Assembly: GCA_958298945.1 (NCBI GenBank)
Contig: OY282608.1
Coordinates: forward strand, 74,944,806 to 75,008,805
Direction: 5' to 3'
Length of the DNA stretch: 64,000 nucleotides
Origin: Atherix ibis
Taxonomy: Eukaryota > Arthropoda > Insecta > Diptera > Athericidae
Shown: piece after piece, positions 1 to 11,039 of the stretch
Position numbering within the stretch: position 1 is the first letter of the stretch
Layout: every line of letters starts with the position of its first letter
Position numbers and translations under genes: made by a program
The notes under the pieces: model-generated
What the model saw: only the letters and a program-made list of their open reading frames with translations
What the model was told of the DNA's origin: nothing
Databases searched by the model: none

Positions 1-2164
1 TGGTTTGTTAGTTTGTTGGTTTGTTGGCTTGTTGGTTTGTTGGTTTGTTGGCTTGTTAGTTTGTTGGTTTGTTGGTTTCTTTGTTTGTTGGTTTGTTCGT
101 TTGTTGGCTTGTTGGCTTGTTAGTTTGTTGGTTTGTTGGTTTGTTGGTTTGTTGGTTTATTTGTTTGTTGGTTTGTTGGTTTGTTAGTTTGTTGGTTTGT
201 GGGTTTGTTTGTTTGTTGGTTTGATGGTTTGTTGGTTTGTTGGTTTGTTGGTTTGTTTGTTTGTTGGTTTGTTCGTTTGTTGGCTTGTGTGTTTGTTGGC
301 TTGTTGGCTTGTTGGCTTGTGAGTTTGTTGGTTTGTTGGTTTGTTTTTTTGTTTGGCTTGCTGGTTTGTTGGTTTGTTGGTTTATTTTTTTTGTTGGTTT
401 GTTGGCTTGTTGGTTTGTTGGTTTGTTGGCTTGTTGGTTTGTTGGTTTGTGTGTTTCTTTGTTTGTTGGTGTGTTCGTTTGTTGGCTTGTTGGTTTTTTG
501 GTTTGTTGGTTTGTTGGTTTGTTGGTTTGTTGGTTTGTTGGTTTGTTGGTTTGTTGGTTTGTTAGTTTGTTGGTTTGTTGGTTTGTTCGCTTGTTGGTTT
601 TTTGGTTTGTTGGTTTGTTGGTTTGTTGGTTTGTTGGTTTGTTGGTTCGTTGGTTTGTTGGTTTGTTGGCTTGTTGTTTTGTTGGTTTGTTGGATTCTTT
701 GTTTGTTGGTTTGTTCGTTTGTTGGCTTGTTGGTTTTGTTGGTTTGTTGGTTTGTTGGTTTGTTGGTTTGTTGGTTTGTTGGTTTGTTGGTTTGTTGGTT
801 TGTTGGTTTGTTGGTTTGTTGGTTTGTATGTTTGTTGGTTTGCTCGTTTGTTGGCTTATTGGTGTATTGGCTTGTTGGTTTGTTGGTTTGTTGGCTTGTT
901 GGTTTGTTCGTTTGTTGGTTTGTTGGTTTTTTGGTTTGTTGGTTTGTTGGTTCGTCGGTTTGTTGGTTTGTTGGTTTGTTGGTTTTTTGGTTTGTTGGTT
1001 TGTTGGCTTGTTGGTTTGTTGGTTTGTTGGTTTGTTGGTTTGTTGGTTTGTTGGTTACTTGGTTTGTTGGTTTGTTGGTTTGTTGGCTTGTTGGTTTATT
1101 GGTTTTTTGGTTTGTTGGTTTGTTGGTTTATTGGTTTGTTGGTTTGTTGGTTTATTTGTTTGTTGGTTTGCTCGTTTGTTGGCTTATTGGTGTATTAGCT
1201 TGTTGGTTTGTTGGTTTGTTGGCTTGTTTGTTTGTTCGTTTGTTGGTTTGTTGGTTTGTTGGTTTGTTGGTTTGTTGGTTTATTTGTTTGTTGGTTTGTT
1301 TGTTTGTTGGTTTGTACGTTTTTTGGTTTGTTGGTTACTTGGTTTGTTGGTTTGTTCGTTTGTGCGTTTGTTGGTTTGTTGGTTTGTTGGTTTGTTGGCT
1401 TGTTGGTTTGTTGGTTTTTTGGTTTGTTGGTTTGTTGGTTTGTTGGTTTGTTGGTTTGTTTGTTTGTTGGTTTGTTGTTTGTTGGTTTGTTGGTTTGTTG
1501 GTTTGTTGGTTTGTTGGTTTGTTCGTTTGTGCGTTTGTTGGTTTGTTGGTTTGTTGGTTTGTTGGTTTGTTCGTTTGTTGGTTTGTTCGTTTGTTGGTTT
1601 GTTGGTTTGTTGGTTTGTTGATTTGTTGGTTTGTTCGTTTGTTCGTTTGTTGGCTTGTTGGTTTGTTGGTTTGTTGGTTTGTTCGTTTGTTGATTTGTTG
1701 GTTTGTTAGTTTTTTCGTTTGTTGGCTTGTTGGTTTGTTGGCTTGTTGGCTTGTTGCTTTGTTTATTTGTTTGTTGGTTACTTGGTTTGTTGGTTTGTTG
1801 GTTTGTTGGTTTTTTAGATTGTTGGTTTGTTGGTTTGTTGGTTTGTTGGTTAGTTGGCTTGTTGGTTTGTTGGTTTCTTTGTTTGTTGGTTTGTTCGTTT
1901 GTTGGCTTGTTGGTTTGTTAGTTTGTTGGTTTGTTGGTTTGTTGGTTAATTTGTTTGCTGGTTTGTTGCAGTGTTGGTTTGTTTGTTTGTTGGTTTGATG
2001 GTTTGTTGGTTTGTTGGTTTGTTGGTTTGTTGGTTTGTTGGTTTGTTTGTTTGTTGGTTTGTTCGTTTGTTGGCTTGTTGGTTTGTTAGTTTGTTGGTTT
2101 GATGGTTTGTTGGCTTGTTAGTTTGTTGGTTTGTTGGTTTGTTTTTTTGTTGGTTTGTTGGCTT

Positions 2165-3131
2165 GTTGGTTGTTGGTTTGTTGGTTTGTTGGTTTGTTGG
2201 TTTATTTGTTTGTTGGTTTGTTGGCTTGTTGGTTTGTTGGTTTGTTGACTTGTTGGTTTGTTGGTTTGTTGGTTTCTTAGTTTGTTGGTTTGTTCGTTTG
2301 GTGGCTTGTTGCTTTTTTGGTTTGTTGGTTTGTTGGTTTGTTGGTTTGTTGGTTTGTTGGTTTTTTGGTTTGTTGGCTTGTTGGTTTGTTGGTTTGTTGG
2401 TTTGTTGGTTTCTTGGTTTGTTGATTTGTTGGTATGTTGGTTTGTTGGTTTGTTGGTTTGTTGGTTTGTTCGCTTGTTCGTTTGTTGGTTTTTTGGTTTG
2501 TTGGTTTGTTGGCTTGTTGGTTTGTTGGTTTGTTCGTTTGTAGGTTTGTTGGTTACTTGGTTTGTTGGTTTGTTGGTTTGTTGGCTTGTTGGTTTATTGG
2601 TTTGTTGGTTTGTTGGTTTGTTGGTTTGTTGGTTTGTTTGTTTGTTCGTTTGGTCGTTTGGGCGTTTGTTGGCTTGTTGGTTTATTGGCTTGTTGGTTTG
2701 TTGGTTTGTTGGCTTGTTGGTTTGTTGGTTTGTTGGTTAATTGGTTTATTTGTTTGTTAGTTTGTTTGTTTGTTGGTTTGTACGTTTGTTGGTTTGTTGG
2801 TTACTAGGTTTGTTGGTTTGTTCTTTTGTTCGTTTGTTGGTTTGTTGGTTTGTTGGTTTGTTCGTTTGTTGGTTTGTTGGTTTGTTGGTTTGTTGATTTG
2901 TTGGTTTGTTCGTTTGTTCGTTTGTTGGCTTGTTGGTTTGTTGGTTTGTTGGTTTGTTCGTTTGTTGATTTGTTGGTTTGTTAGTTTTTTCGTTTGTAGG
3001 CTTGTTGGTTTGTTGGCTTGTTGGCTTGTTGGTTTGTTGGTTTGTTGGTTTGTTGGTTACTTGGTTTGTTGGTTTGTTGGTTTGTTGGTTTGTTGGTCTG
3101 TTGGTTTTTTGGATTGTTGGTTTGTTGGTTT
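2165..3131 (+). repeat. 967-bp tandem duplication, copy 1
   Basis: Matched variants lie exactly 967 bp apart across this stretch, for example the 7-bp unit in GGTTGTTGG near 2169 and 3136. A few single-base differences separate the copies: GGTGGCTTG near 2291 against GTTGGCTTG near 3258, GGGCG near 2659 against GGTCG near 3626, and GTAGG near 2541 against GTTGG. The right copy of the 11-kb repeat has only one such unit, so this duplication is specific to this copy. Confidence 0.85.
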
Positions 3132-4098
3132 GTTGGTTGTTGGTTTGTTGGTTTGTTGGTTTGTTGGTTTATTTGTTTGTTGGTTTGTTGGCTTGTTGGT
3201 TTGTTGGTTTGTTGACTTGTTGGTTTGTTGGTTTGTTGGTTTCTTAGTTTGTTGGTTTGTTCGTTTGTTGGCTTGTTGCTTTTTTGGTTTATTGGTTTGT
3301 TGGTTTGTTGGTTTGTTGGTTTGTTGGTTTTTTGGTTTGTTGGCTTGTTGGTTTGATGGTTTGTTGGTTTGTTGGTTTCTTGGTTTTTTGATTTGTTGGT
3401 ATGTTGGTTTGTTGGTTTGTTGGTTTGTTGGTTTGTTCGCTTGTTCGTTTGTTGGTTTTTTGGTTTGTTGGTTTGTTGGCTTGTTGGTTTGTTGGTTTGT
3501 TCGTTTGTTGGTTTGTTGGTTACTTGGTTTGTTGGTTTGTTGGTTTGTTGGCTTGTTGGTTTATTGGTTTGTTGGTTTGTTGGTTTGTTGGTTTGTTGGT
3601 TTGTTTGTTTGTTCGTTTGGTCGTTTGGTCGTTTGTTGGCTTGTTGGTTTATTGGCTTGTTGGTTTGTTGGTTTGTTGGCTTGTTGGTTTGTTGGTTTGT
3701 TGGTTAATTGGTTTATTTGTTTGTTAGTTTGTTTGTTTGTTGGTTTGTACGTTTGTTGGTTTGTTGGTTACTAGGTTTGTTGGTTTGTTCTTTTGTTCGT
3801 TTGTTGGTTTGTTGGTTTGTTGGTTTGTTCGTTTGTTGGTTTGTTGGTTTGTTGGTTTGTTGATTTGTTGGTTTGTTCGTTTGTTCGTTTGTTGGCTTGT
3901 TGGTTTGTTGGTTTGTTGGTTTGTTCGTTTGTTGATTTGTTGGTTTGTTAGTTTTTTCGTTTGTAGGCTTGTTGGTTTGTTGGCTTGTTGGCTTGTTGGT
4001 TTGTTGGTTTGTTGGTTTGTTGGTTACTTGGTTTGTTGGTTTGTTGGTTTGTTGGTTTGTTGGTTTGTTGGTTTTTTGGATTGTTGGTTTGTTGGTTT
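3132..4098 (+). repeat. 967-bp tandem duplication, copy 2
   Basis: This is the second unit of the tandem pair that starts at 2165. It abuts copy 1 directly. Its right edge falls where the TTGGATTG variant near 4080 is followed by extra consensus units and TTGGTTAG, rather than by the GGTTGTTGG joint seen at the end of copy 1. Confidence 0.85.
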
Positions 4099-7082
4099 GT
4101 TGGTTTGTTGGTTTGTTGGTTAGTTGGCTTGTTGGTTTGTTGGTTTGTTGGTTTCTTTGTTTGTTGGTTTGTTCGTTTGTTGGCTTGTTGGTTTGTTAGT
4201 TTGTTGGTTTGTTGGTTTGTTGGTTAATTTGTTTGCTGGTTTGTTGCAGTGTTGGTTTGTTTGTTTGTTGGTTTGATGGTTTGTTGGTTTGTTGGTTTGT
4301 TCGTTTGTTGGCTTGTTGGTTTGTTAGTTTGTTTGTTTGTTGGTTTGTTGGTTAATTTGTTTGCTGGTTTGTTGCAGTGTTGGTTTGTTTGTTTGTTGGT
4401 TTGATGGTATGTTGGTTTGTTGGTTTGTTGGTTTGTTGGTTTGTTGGTTTGTTTGTTTGTTGGTTTGTTCGTTTGTTGGCTTGTTGGTTTGTTAGATTGT
4501 TGGTTTGTTGGTTTGTTGGTTAATTTGTTTGCTGATTTGTTGCAGTGTTGGTTTGTTTGTTTGTTGGTTTGATGGTTTGTTGGCTTGTTAGTTTGTTGGT
4601 TTGTTGGTTTGTTTTTTTGTTGGTTTGTTGGCTTGTTGGTTGTTGGTTTGTTGGTTTGTTGGTTTGTTGGTTTATTTGTTTGTTGGTTTGTTAGCTTGTT
4701 GGTTTGTTGGTTTGTTGACTTGTTGGTTTGTTGGTTTGTTGGTTTCTTAGTTTGTTGGTTTGTTCGTTTGTTGGCTTGTTGCTTTTTTGGTTTGTTGGTT
4801 TGTTGGTTTGTTGGTTTGTTGGTTTGTTGGTTTTTTGGTTTGTTGGCTTGTTGGTTTGTTGGTTTGTTGGTTTGTTGGTTTCTTGGTTTGTTGATTTGTT
4901 GGTTTGTTGGTTTGTTTGTTTGTTGATTTGTTGGTTTATTGGTTTGTTGGTTTGTTGGTTTGTTGGTTTGTTCGCTTGTTTGTTTGTTAGTTTTTTGGTT
5001 TGTTGGTTTGTTGGCTTGTTGGTTTGTTGGTTTGTTGGTTTGTTCGTTTGTTGGTTTGTTGGTTACTTGGTTTGTTGGTTTGTTGGTTTGTTGGCTTGTT
5101 GGTTTATTGGTTTGTTGGTTTGTTGGTTTGTTGGTTTGTTGGTTTGTTGGTTTGTTTGTTTGTTCGTTTGGTCGTGTGTTGGCTTGTTGGTTTATTGGCT
5201 TGTTGGTTTGTTGGTTTGTTGGCTTGTTGGTTTGTTGGTTTATTGGTTTATTGGTTTATTTGTTTGTTAGTTTGTTTGTTTGTTGGTTTGTACGTTTGTT
5301 GGTTTGTTAATTACTAGGTTTGTTGGTTTGTTCTTTTGTTCGTTTGTTGGTTTGTTGGTTTGTTGGTTTGTTCGTTTGTTGGTTTGTTGGTTTGTTGGTT
5401 TGTTGGTTTTTTGGTTTATTGGTTTGTTGGTTTGTTGGTTTGTTGGTTTGTTGGTTTGTTGGGTTGTTGGTTTGTTGGTTTGTTGGTTTGTTGGCTTGTT
5501 GGTTTGTTGGTTTGTTGGCTTGTTAGTTTGTTGGTTTGTTGGTTTCTTTGTTTGCGGGTTTGTTTGTTTGTTGGCTTGTTGGTTTGTTAGTTTGTTGGTT
5601 TGTTGGTTTGTTGGTTTGTTGGTTTATTTGTTTGTTGGTTTGTTGGTTTGTTGGTTTGTTGGTTTGTTGGTTTGTTTGTTTGTTGGTTTGATGGTTTGTT
5701 GGTTTGTTGGTTTGTTGGTTTGTTGGTTTGTTGGTTTGTTTGTTTGTTGGTTTGTTCGTTTGTTGGCTTGTGTGTTTGTTGGCTAGTTGGCTTGTTGGCT
5801 TGTGAGTTTGTTGGTTTGTTGGTTTGTTTTTTTGTTTGGCTTGCTGGTTTGTTGGTTTGTTGGTTTGTTGGTTTATTTGTTTGTTGGTTTGTTGGCTTGT
5901 TGGTTTGTTGGTTTGTTGGCTTTTTGGTTTGTTGGTTTGTTGGTTTGTTGTTTTGTTGGTTTGTTGGATTCTTTGTTTGTTGGTTTGTTCGTTTGTTGGC
6001 TTGTTGGTTTTGTTGGTTTGTTGGTTTGTTGGTTTGTTGGTTTGTTGGTTTGTTGGTTTGTTGGTTTGTTGGTTTGTTGGTTTGTTGGTTTGTTGGTTTG
6101 TATGTTTGTTGGTTTGCTCGTTTGTTGGCTTATTGGTGTATCGGCTTGTTGGTTTGTTGGTTTGTTGGCTTGTTGGTTTGTTCGTGTGTTGGTTTGTTGG
6201 TTTTTTGGTTTGTTGGTTTGTTGGTTCGTCGGTTTGTTGGTTTGTTGGTTTGTTGGTTTTTTGGTTTGTTGGTTTGTTGGCTTGTTGGTTTATTGGTTTG
6301 TTGGTTTGTTGGTTTGTTGGTTTGTTGGTTACTTGGTTTGTTGGTTTATTGGTTTGTTGGCTTGTTGGTTTATTGGTTTTTTGGTTTGTTGGTTTGTTGG
6401 TTTGTTGGTTTGTTGGTTTGTTTGTTTGTTGGTTTGCTCGTTTGTTGGCTTATTGGTGTATTAGCTTGTTGGTTTGTTGGTTTGTTGGCTTGTTTGTTTG
6501 TTCGTTTGTTGGTTTGTTGGTTTGTTGGTTTGTTGGTTTGTTGGTTTATTATTTTGTTGGTTTGTTTGTTTGTTGGTTTGATGGTATGTTGGTTTGTTGG
6601 TTTGTTGGTTTGTTGGTTTGTTCGCTTGTTCGTTTGTTGGTTTTTTGGTTTGTTGGTTTGTTGGCTTGTTGGTTTGTTGGTTTGTTCGTTTGTTGGTTTG
6701 TTGGTTACTTGGTTTGTTGGTTTGTTGGTTTGTTGGCTTGTTGGTTTATTGGTTTGTTGGTTTGTTGGTTTGTTGGTTTGTTGGTTTGTTTGTTTGTTCG
6801 TTTGGTCGTTTGGTCGTTTGTTGGCTTGTTGGTTTATTGGCTTGTTGGTTTGTTGGTTTGTTGGCTTGTTGGTTTGTTGGTTTGTTGGTTAATTGGTTTA
6901 TTTGTTTGTTAGTTTGTTTGTTTGTTGGTTTGTACGTTTGTTGGTTTGTTGGTTACTAGGTTTGTTGGTTTGTTCTTTTGTTCGTTTGTTGGTTTGTTGG
7001 TTTGTTGGTTTGTTCGTTTGTTGGTTTGTTGGTTTGTTGGTTTGTTGGTTTGTTTGTTTGTTCGTTTGTTCGTTTGTTGGTT
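4040..7082 (+). repeat. 3482-bp-offset higher-order repeat, copy 1 (about 3.04 kb)
   Basis: This stretch matches 7,522-10,564 at a constant offset of 3482 bp. I noticed no difference in the forward-frame translations I compared (for example 5600-6892 against 9082-10374). Shared markers are the three GCAGTG sites at 4246, 4374 and 4542 (7728, 7856 and 8024 in copy 2) and GGCTTGCTGG at 5838 (9320). Such high identity suggests a recent event or an assembly duplication. Confidence 0.87.
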
Positions 7083-7521
7083 TGTTGGTTTGTTGGTTTG
7101 ATGGTTTGTTGGTTTGTTGGTTTGTTGGTTTGTTGGTTTGTTGGTTTGTTTGTTTGTTGGTTTGTTCGTTTGTTGGCTTGTGTGTTTGTTGGCTAGTTGG
7201 CTTGTTGGCTTGTGAGTTTGTTGGTTTAATGGTTTGTTTTTTTGTTTGGCTTGCTGGTTTGTTGGTTTGTTGGTTTGTTGGTTTATTTGTTTGTTGGTTT
7301 GTTGGCTTGTTGGTTTGTTGGTTTGTTGGCTTGTTGGTTTGTTGGTTTGTTGGTTTGTTTGTTTGTTCGTTTGGTCGTTTGTTGGCTTGTTGGTTTATTG
7401 GCTTGTTGGTTTGTTGGTTTGTTGGCTTGTTGGTTTGTTGGTTTGTTGGTTTATTGGTTTATTTGTTTGTTAGTTTGTTTGTTTGTTGGTTTGTACGTTT
7501 GTTGGTTTGTTCTTTTGTTCG
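7083..7521 (+). repeat. Linker between the 3482-bp copies
   Basis: About 440 bp of the same 8-bp satellite joins the two 3-kb copies. It holds a GGCTTGCTGG marker at 7248 and a TTTAATGG variant near 7226. That variant is otherwise seen in the 18,213, 21,652 and 27,817 neighbourhoods, so the linker resembles the segment that precedes the 3.45-kb HOR. Confidence 0.6.
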
Positions 7522-10500
7522 TTTGTTGGTTTGTTGGTTTGTTGGTTTGTTGGTTTTTTGGATTGTTGGTTTGTTGGTTTGTTGGTTTGTTGGTTTGTTG
7601 GTTAGTTGGCTTGTTGGTTTGTTGGTTTGTTGGTTTCTTTGTTTGTTGGTTTGTTCGTTTGTTGGCTTGTTGGTTTGTTAGTTTGTTGGTTTGTTGGTTT
7701 GTTGGTTAATTTGTTTGCTGGTTTGTTGCAGTGTTGGTTTGTTTGTTTGTTGGTTTGATGGTTTGTTGGTTTGTTGGTTTGTTCGTTTGTTGGCTTGTTG
7801 GTTTGTTAGTTTGTTTGTTTGTTGGTTTGTTGGTTAATTTGTTTGCTGGTTTGTTGCAGTGTTGGTTTGTTTGTTTGTTGGTTTGATGGTATGTTGGTTT
7901 GTTGGTTTGTTGGTTTGTTGGTTTGTTGGTTTGTTTGTTTGTTGGTTTGTTCGTTTGTTGGCTTGTTGGTTTGTTAGATTGTTGGTTTGTTGGTTTGTTG
8001 GTTAATTTGTTTGCTGATTTGTTGCAGTGTTGGTTTGTTTGTTTGTTGGTTTGATGGTTTGTTGGCTTGTTAGTTTGTTGGTTTGTTGGTTTGTTTTTTT
8101 GTTGGTTTGTTGGCTTGTTGGTTGTTGGTTTGTTGGTTTGTTGGTTTGTTGGTTTATTTGTTTGTTGGTTTGTTAGCTTGTTGGTTTGTTGGTTTGTTGA
8201 CTTGTTGGTTTGTTGGTTTGTTGGTTTCTTAGTTTGTTGGTTTGTTCGTTTGTTGGCTTGTTGCTTTTTTGGTTTGTTGGTTTGTTGGTTTGTTGGTTTG
8301 TTGGTTTGTTGGTTTTTTGGTTTGTTGGCTTGTTGGTTTGTTGGTTTGTTGGTTTGTTGGTTTCTTGGTTTGTTGATTTGTTGGTTTGTTGGTTTGTTTG
8401 TTTGTTGATTTGTTGGTTTATTGGTTTGTTGGTTTGTTGGTTTGTTGGTTTGTTCGCTTGTTTGTTTGTTAGTTTTTTGGTTTGTTGGTTTGTTGGCTTG
8501 TTGGTTTGTTGGTTTGTTGGTTTGTTCGTTTGTTGGTTTGTTGGTTACTTGGTTTGTTGGTTTGTTGGTTTGTTGGCTTGTTGGTTTATTGGTTTGTTGG
8601 TTTGTTGGTTTGTTGGTTTGTTGGTTTGTTGGTTTGTTTGTTTGTTCGTTTGGTCGTGTGTTGGCTTGTTGGTTTATTGGCTTGTTGGTTTGTTGGTTTG
8701 TTGGCTTGTTGGTTTGTTGGTTTATTGGTTTATTGGTTTATTTGTTTGTTAGTTTGTTTGTTTGTTGGTTTGTACGTTTGTTGGTTTGTTAATTACTAGG
8801 TTTGTTGGTTTGTTCTTTTGTTCGTTTGTTGGTTTGTTGGTTTGTTGGTTTGTTCGTTTGTTGGTTTGTTGGTTTGTTGGTTTGTTGGTTTTTTGGTTTA
8901 TTGGTTTGTTGGTTTGTTGGTTTGTTGGTTTGTTGGTTTGTTGGGTTGTTGGTTTGTTGGTTTGTTGGTTTGTTGGCTTGTTGGTTTGTTGGTTTGTTGG
9001 CTTGTTAGTTTGTTGGTTTGTTGGTTTCTTTGTTTGCGGGTTTGTTTGTTTGTTGGCTTGTTGGTTTGTTAGTTTGTTGGTTTGTTGGTTTGTTGGTTTG
9101 TTGGTTTATTTGTTTGTTGGTTTGTTGGTTTGTTGGTTTGTTGGTTTGTTGGTTTGTTTGTTTGTTGGTTTGATGGTTTGTTGGTTTGTTGGTTTGTTGG
9201 TTTGTTGGTTTGTTGGTTTGTTTGTTTGTTGGTTTGTTCGTTTGTTGGCTTGTGTGTTTGTTGGCTAGTTGGCTTGTTGGCTTGTGAGTTTGTTGGTTTG
9301 TTGGTTTGTTTTTTTGTTTGGCTTGCTGGTTTGTTGGTTTGTTGGTTTGTTGGTTTATTTGTTTGTTGGTTTGTTGGCTTGTTGGTTTGTTGGTTTGTTG
9401 GCTTTTTGGTTTGTTGGTTTGTTGGTTTGTTGTTTTGTTGGTTTGTTGGATTCTTTGTTTGTTGGTTTGTTCGTTTGTTGGCTTGTTGGTTTTGTTGGTT
9501 TGTTGGTTTGTTGGTTTGTTGGTTTGTTGGTTTGTTGGTTTGTTGGTTTGTTGGTTTGTTGGTTTGTTGGTTTGTTGGTTTGTATGTTTGTTGGTTTGCT
9601 CGTTTGTTGGCTTATTGGTGTATCGGCTTGTTGGTTTGTTGGTTTGTTGGCTTGTTGGTTTGTTCGTGTGTTGGTTTGTTGGTTTTTTGGTTTGTTGGTT
9701 TGTTGGTTCGTCGGTTTGTTGGTTTGTTGGTTTGTTGGTTTTTTGGTTTGTTGGTTTGTTGGCTTGTTGGTTTATTGGTTTGTTGGTTTGTTGGTTTGTT
9801 GGTTTGTTGGTTACTTGGTTTGTTGGTTTATTGGTTTGTTGGCTTGTTGGTTTATTGGTTTTTTGGTTTGTTGGTTTGTTGGTTTGTTGGTTTGTTGGTT
9901 TGTTTGTTTGTTGGTTTGCTCGTTTGTTGGCTTATTGGTGTATTAGCTTGTTGGTTTGTTGGTTTGTTGGCTTGTTTGTTTGTTCGTTTGTTGGTTTGTT
10001 GGTTTGTTGGTTTGTTGGTTTGTTGGTTTATTATTTTGTTGGTTTGTTTGTTTGTTGGTTTGATGGTATGTTGGTTTGTTGGTTTGTTGGTTTGTTGGTT
10101 TGTTCGCTTGTTCGTTTGTTGGTTTTTTGGTTTGTTGGTTTGTTGGCTTGTTGGTTTGTTGGTTTGTTCGTTTGTTGGTTTGTTGGTTACTTGGTTTGTT
10201 GGTTTGTTGGTTTGTTGGCTTGTTGGTTTATTGGTTTGTTGGTTTGTTGGTTTGTTGGTTTGTTGGTTTGTTTGTTTGTTCGTTTGGTCGTTTGGTCGTT
10301 TGTTGGCTTGTTGGTTTATTGGCTTGTTGGTTTGTTGGTTTGTTGGCTTGTTGGTTTGTTGGTTTGTTGGTTAATTGGTTTATTTGTTTGTTAGTTTGTT
10401 TGTTTGTTGGTTTGTACGTTTGTTGGTTTGTTGGTTACTAGGTTTGTTGGTTTGTTCTTTTGTTCGTTTGTTGGTTTGTTGGTTTGTTGGTTTGTTCGTT

Positions 10501-10875
10501 TGTTGGTTTGTTGGTTTGTTGGTTTGTTGGTTTGTTTGTTTGTTCGTTTGTTCGTTTGTTGGTTCGTCGGTTTGTTGGTTTGTTGGTTTGTTGGTTTTTT
10601 GGTTTGTTGGTTTGTTGGCTTGTTGGTTTATTTGTTTGTTGGTTTGTTGGCTTGTTGGTTTGTTGGTTTGTTGGCTTGTTGGTTTGTTGGTTTGTTGGTT
10701 TGTTTGTTTGTTCGTTTGGTCGTTTGTTGGCTTGTTGGTTTATTGGCTTGTTGGTTTGTTGGTTTGTTGGCTTGTTGGTTTGTTGGTTTGTTGGTTTATT
10801 GGTTTATTTGTTTGTTAGTTTGTTTGTTTGTTGGTTTGTACGTTTGTTGGTTTGTTCTTTTGTTCGTTTGTTGGT
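7522..10875 (+). repeat. 3482-bp-offset higher-order repeat, copy 2 with a 137-bp shift near its end
   Basis: The match to copy 1 holds at offset 3482 up to about 10,564, where TTCGTCGG replaces consensus units. From about 10,624 to 10,875 the sequence matches 7,279-7,530 at offset 3345. Copy 2 therefore has about 137 bp less than its template at this joint, and the GGCTTGCTGG unit found at 7248 is missing here. Confidence 0.8.
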
Positions 10876-11039
10876 TTGTTGGTTTGTTGGTTTGTTCGTT
10901 TGTTCGTTTGTTGGTTTGTTGGTTTGTTGGTTTGTTGGTTTTTTGGTTTATTGGTTTGTTGGTTTGTTGGTTTGTTGGTTTGTTGGTTTGTTGGTTTGTT
11001 GGTTTGTTGGTTTGTTGGTTTGTTGGTTTGTTGGTTTGT

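Larger units (their letters stand above)
1..5430 (+). repeat. Higher-order repeat, 11-kb pair, left copy (cut by window start)
   Basis: This segment matches 11,040-15,533 unit by unit. The offset is 11,039 at the left, 11,038 after a 1-bp indel near 380, then 11,046 and 11,054. It drops to 10,095-10,103 to the right of a 967-bp duplication that only this copy carries. Shared markers include the GGCTTGCTGG unit at 355 (11,394 in the other copy) and GCAGTG at 1968 (13,014). The match is already complete at base 1, so the repeat extends left of the window. A shorter match resumes at about 5,480-5,910 (15,792-16,220) after roughly 200 bp present only in the right copy. Confidence 0.85.

Noticed and set aside
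341..380. Runs of T (seven or eight) as Pol III terminators or poly(A)-tail remnants of a retroelement
   Set aside because: They are variant units (TTTTTTTG) within the array, with no element body, target-site duplication or Pol III gene nearby.
1960..1975. TTGCAG preceded by T-rich sequence as a 3' splice site (polypyrimidine tract and AG)
   Set aside because: The match recurs 32 times in a satellite with no exon on either side, and the upstream tract is T/G and not pyrimidine-rich. Chance resemblance is enough.
133..1998. A 621-codon forward open frame, and similar long frames throughout (for example 18,820-20,700, 20,633-23,308, 26,798-28,318)
   Set aside because: All read the same cyclic LVCWFVGL peptide in every forward frame, mostly start at TTG triplets after a stop in a variant unit or at ATG from a variant unit, overlap each other in three frames and have no non-repeat domain. 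Openness follows from a unit without stop codons.
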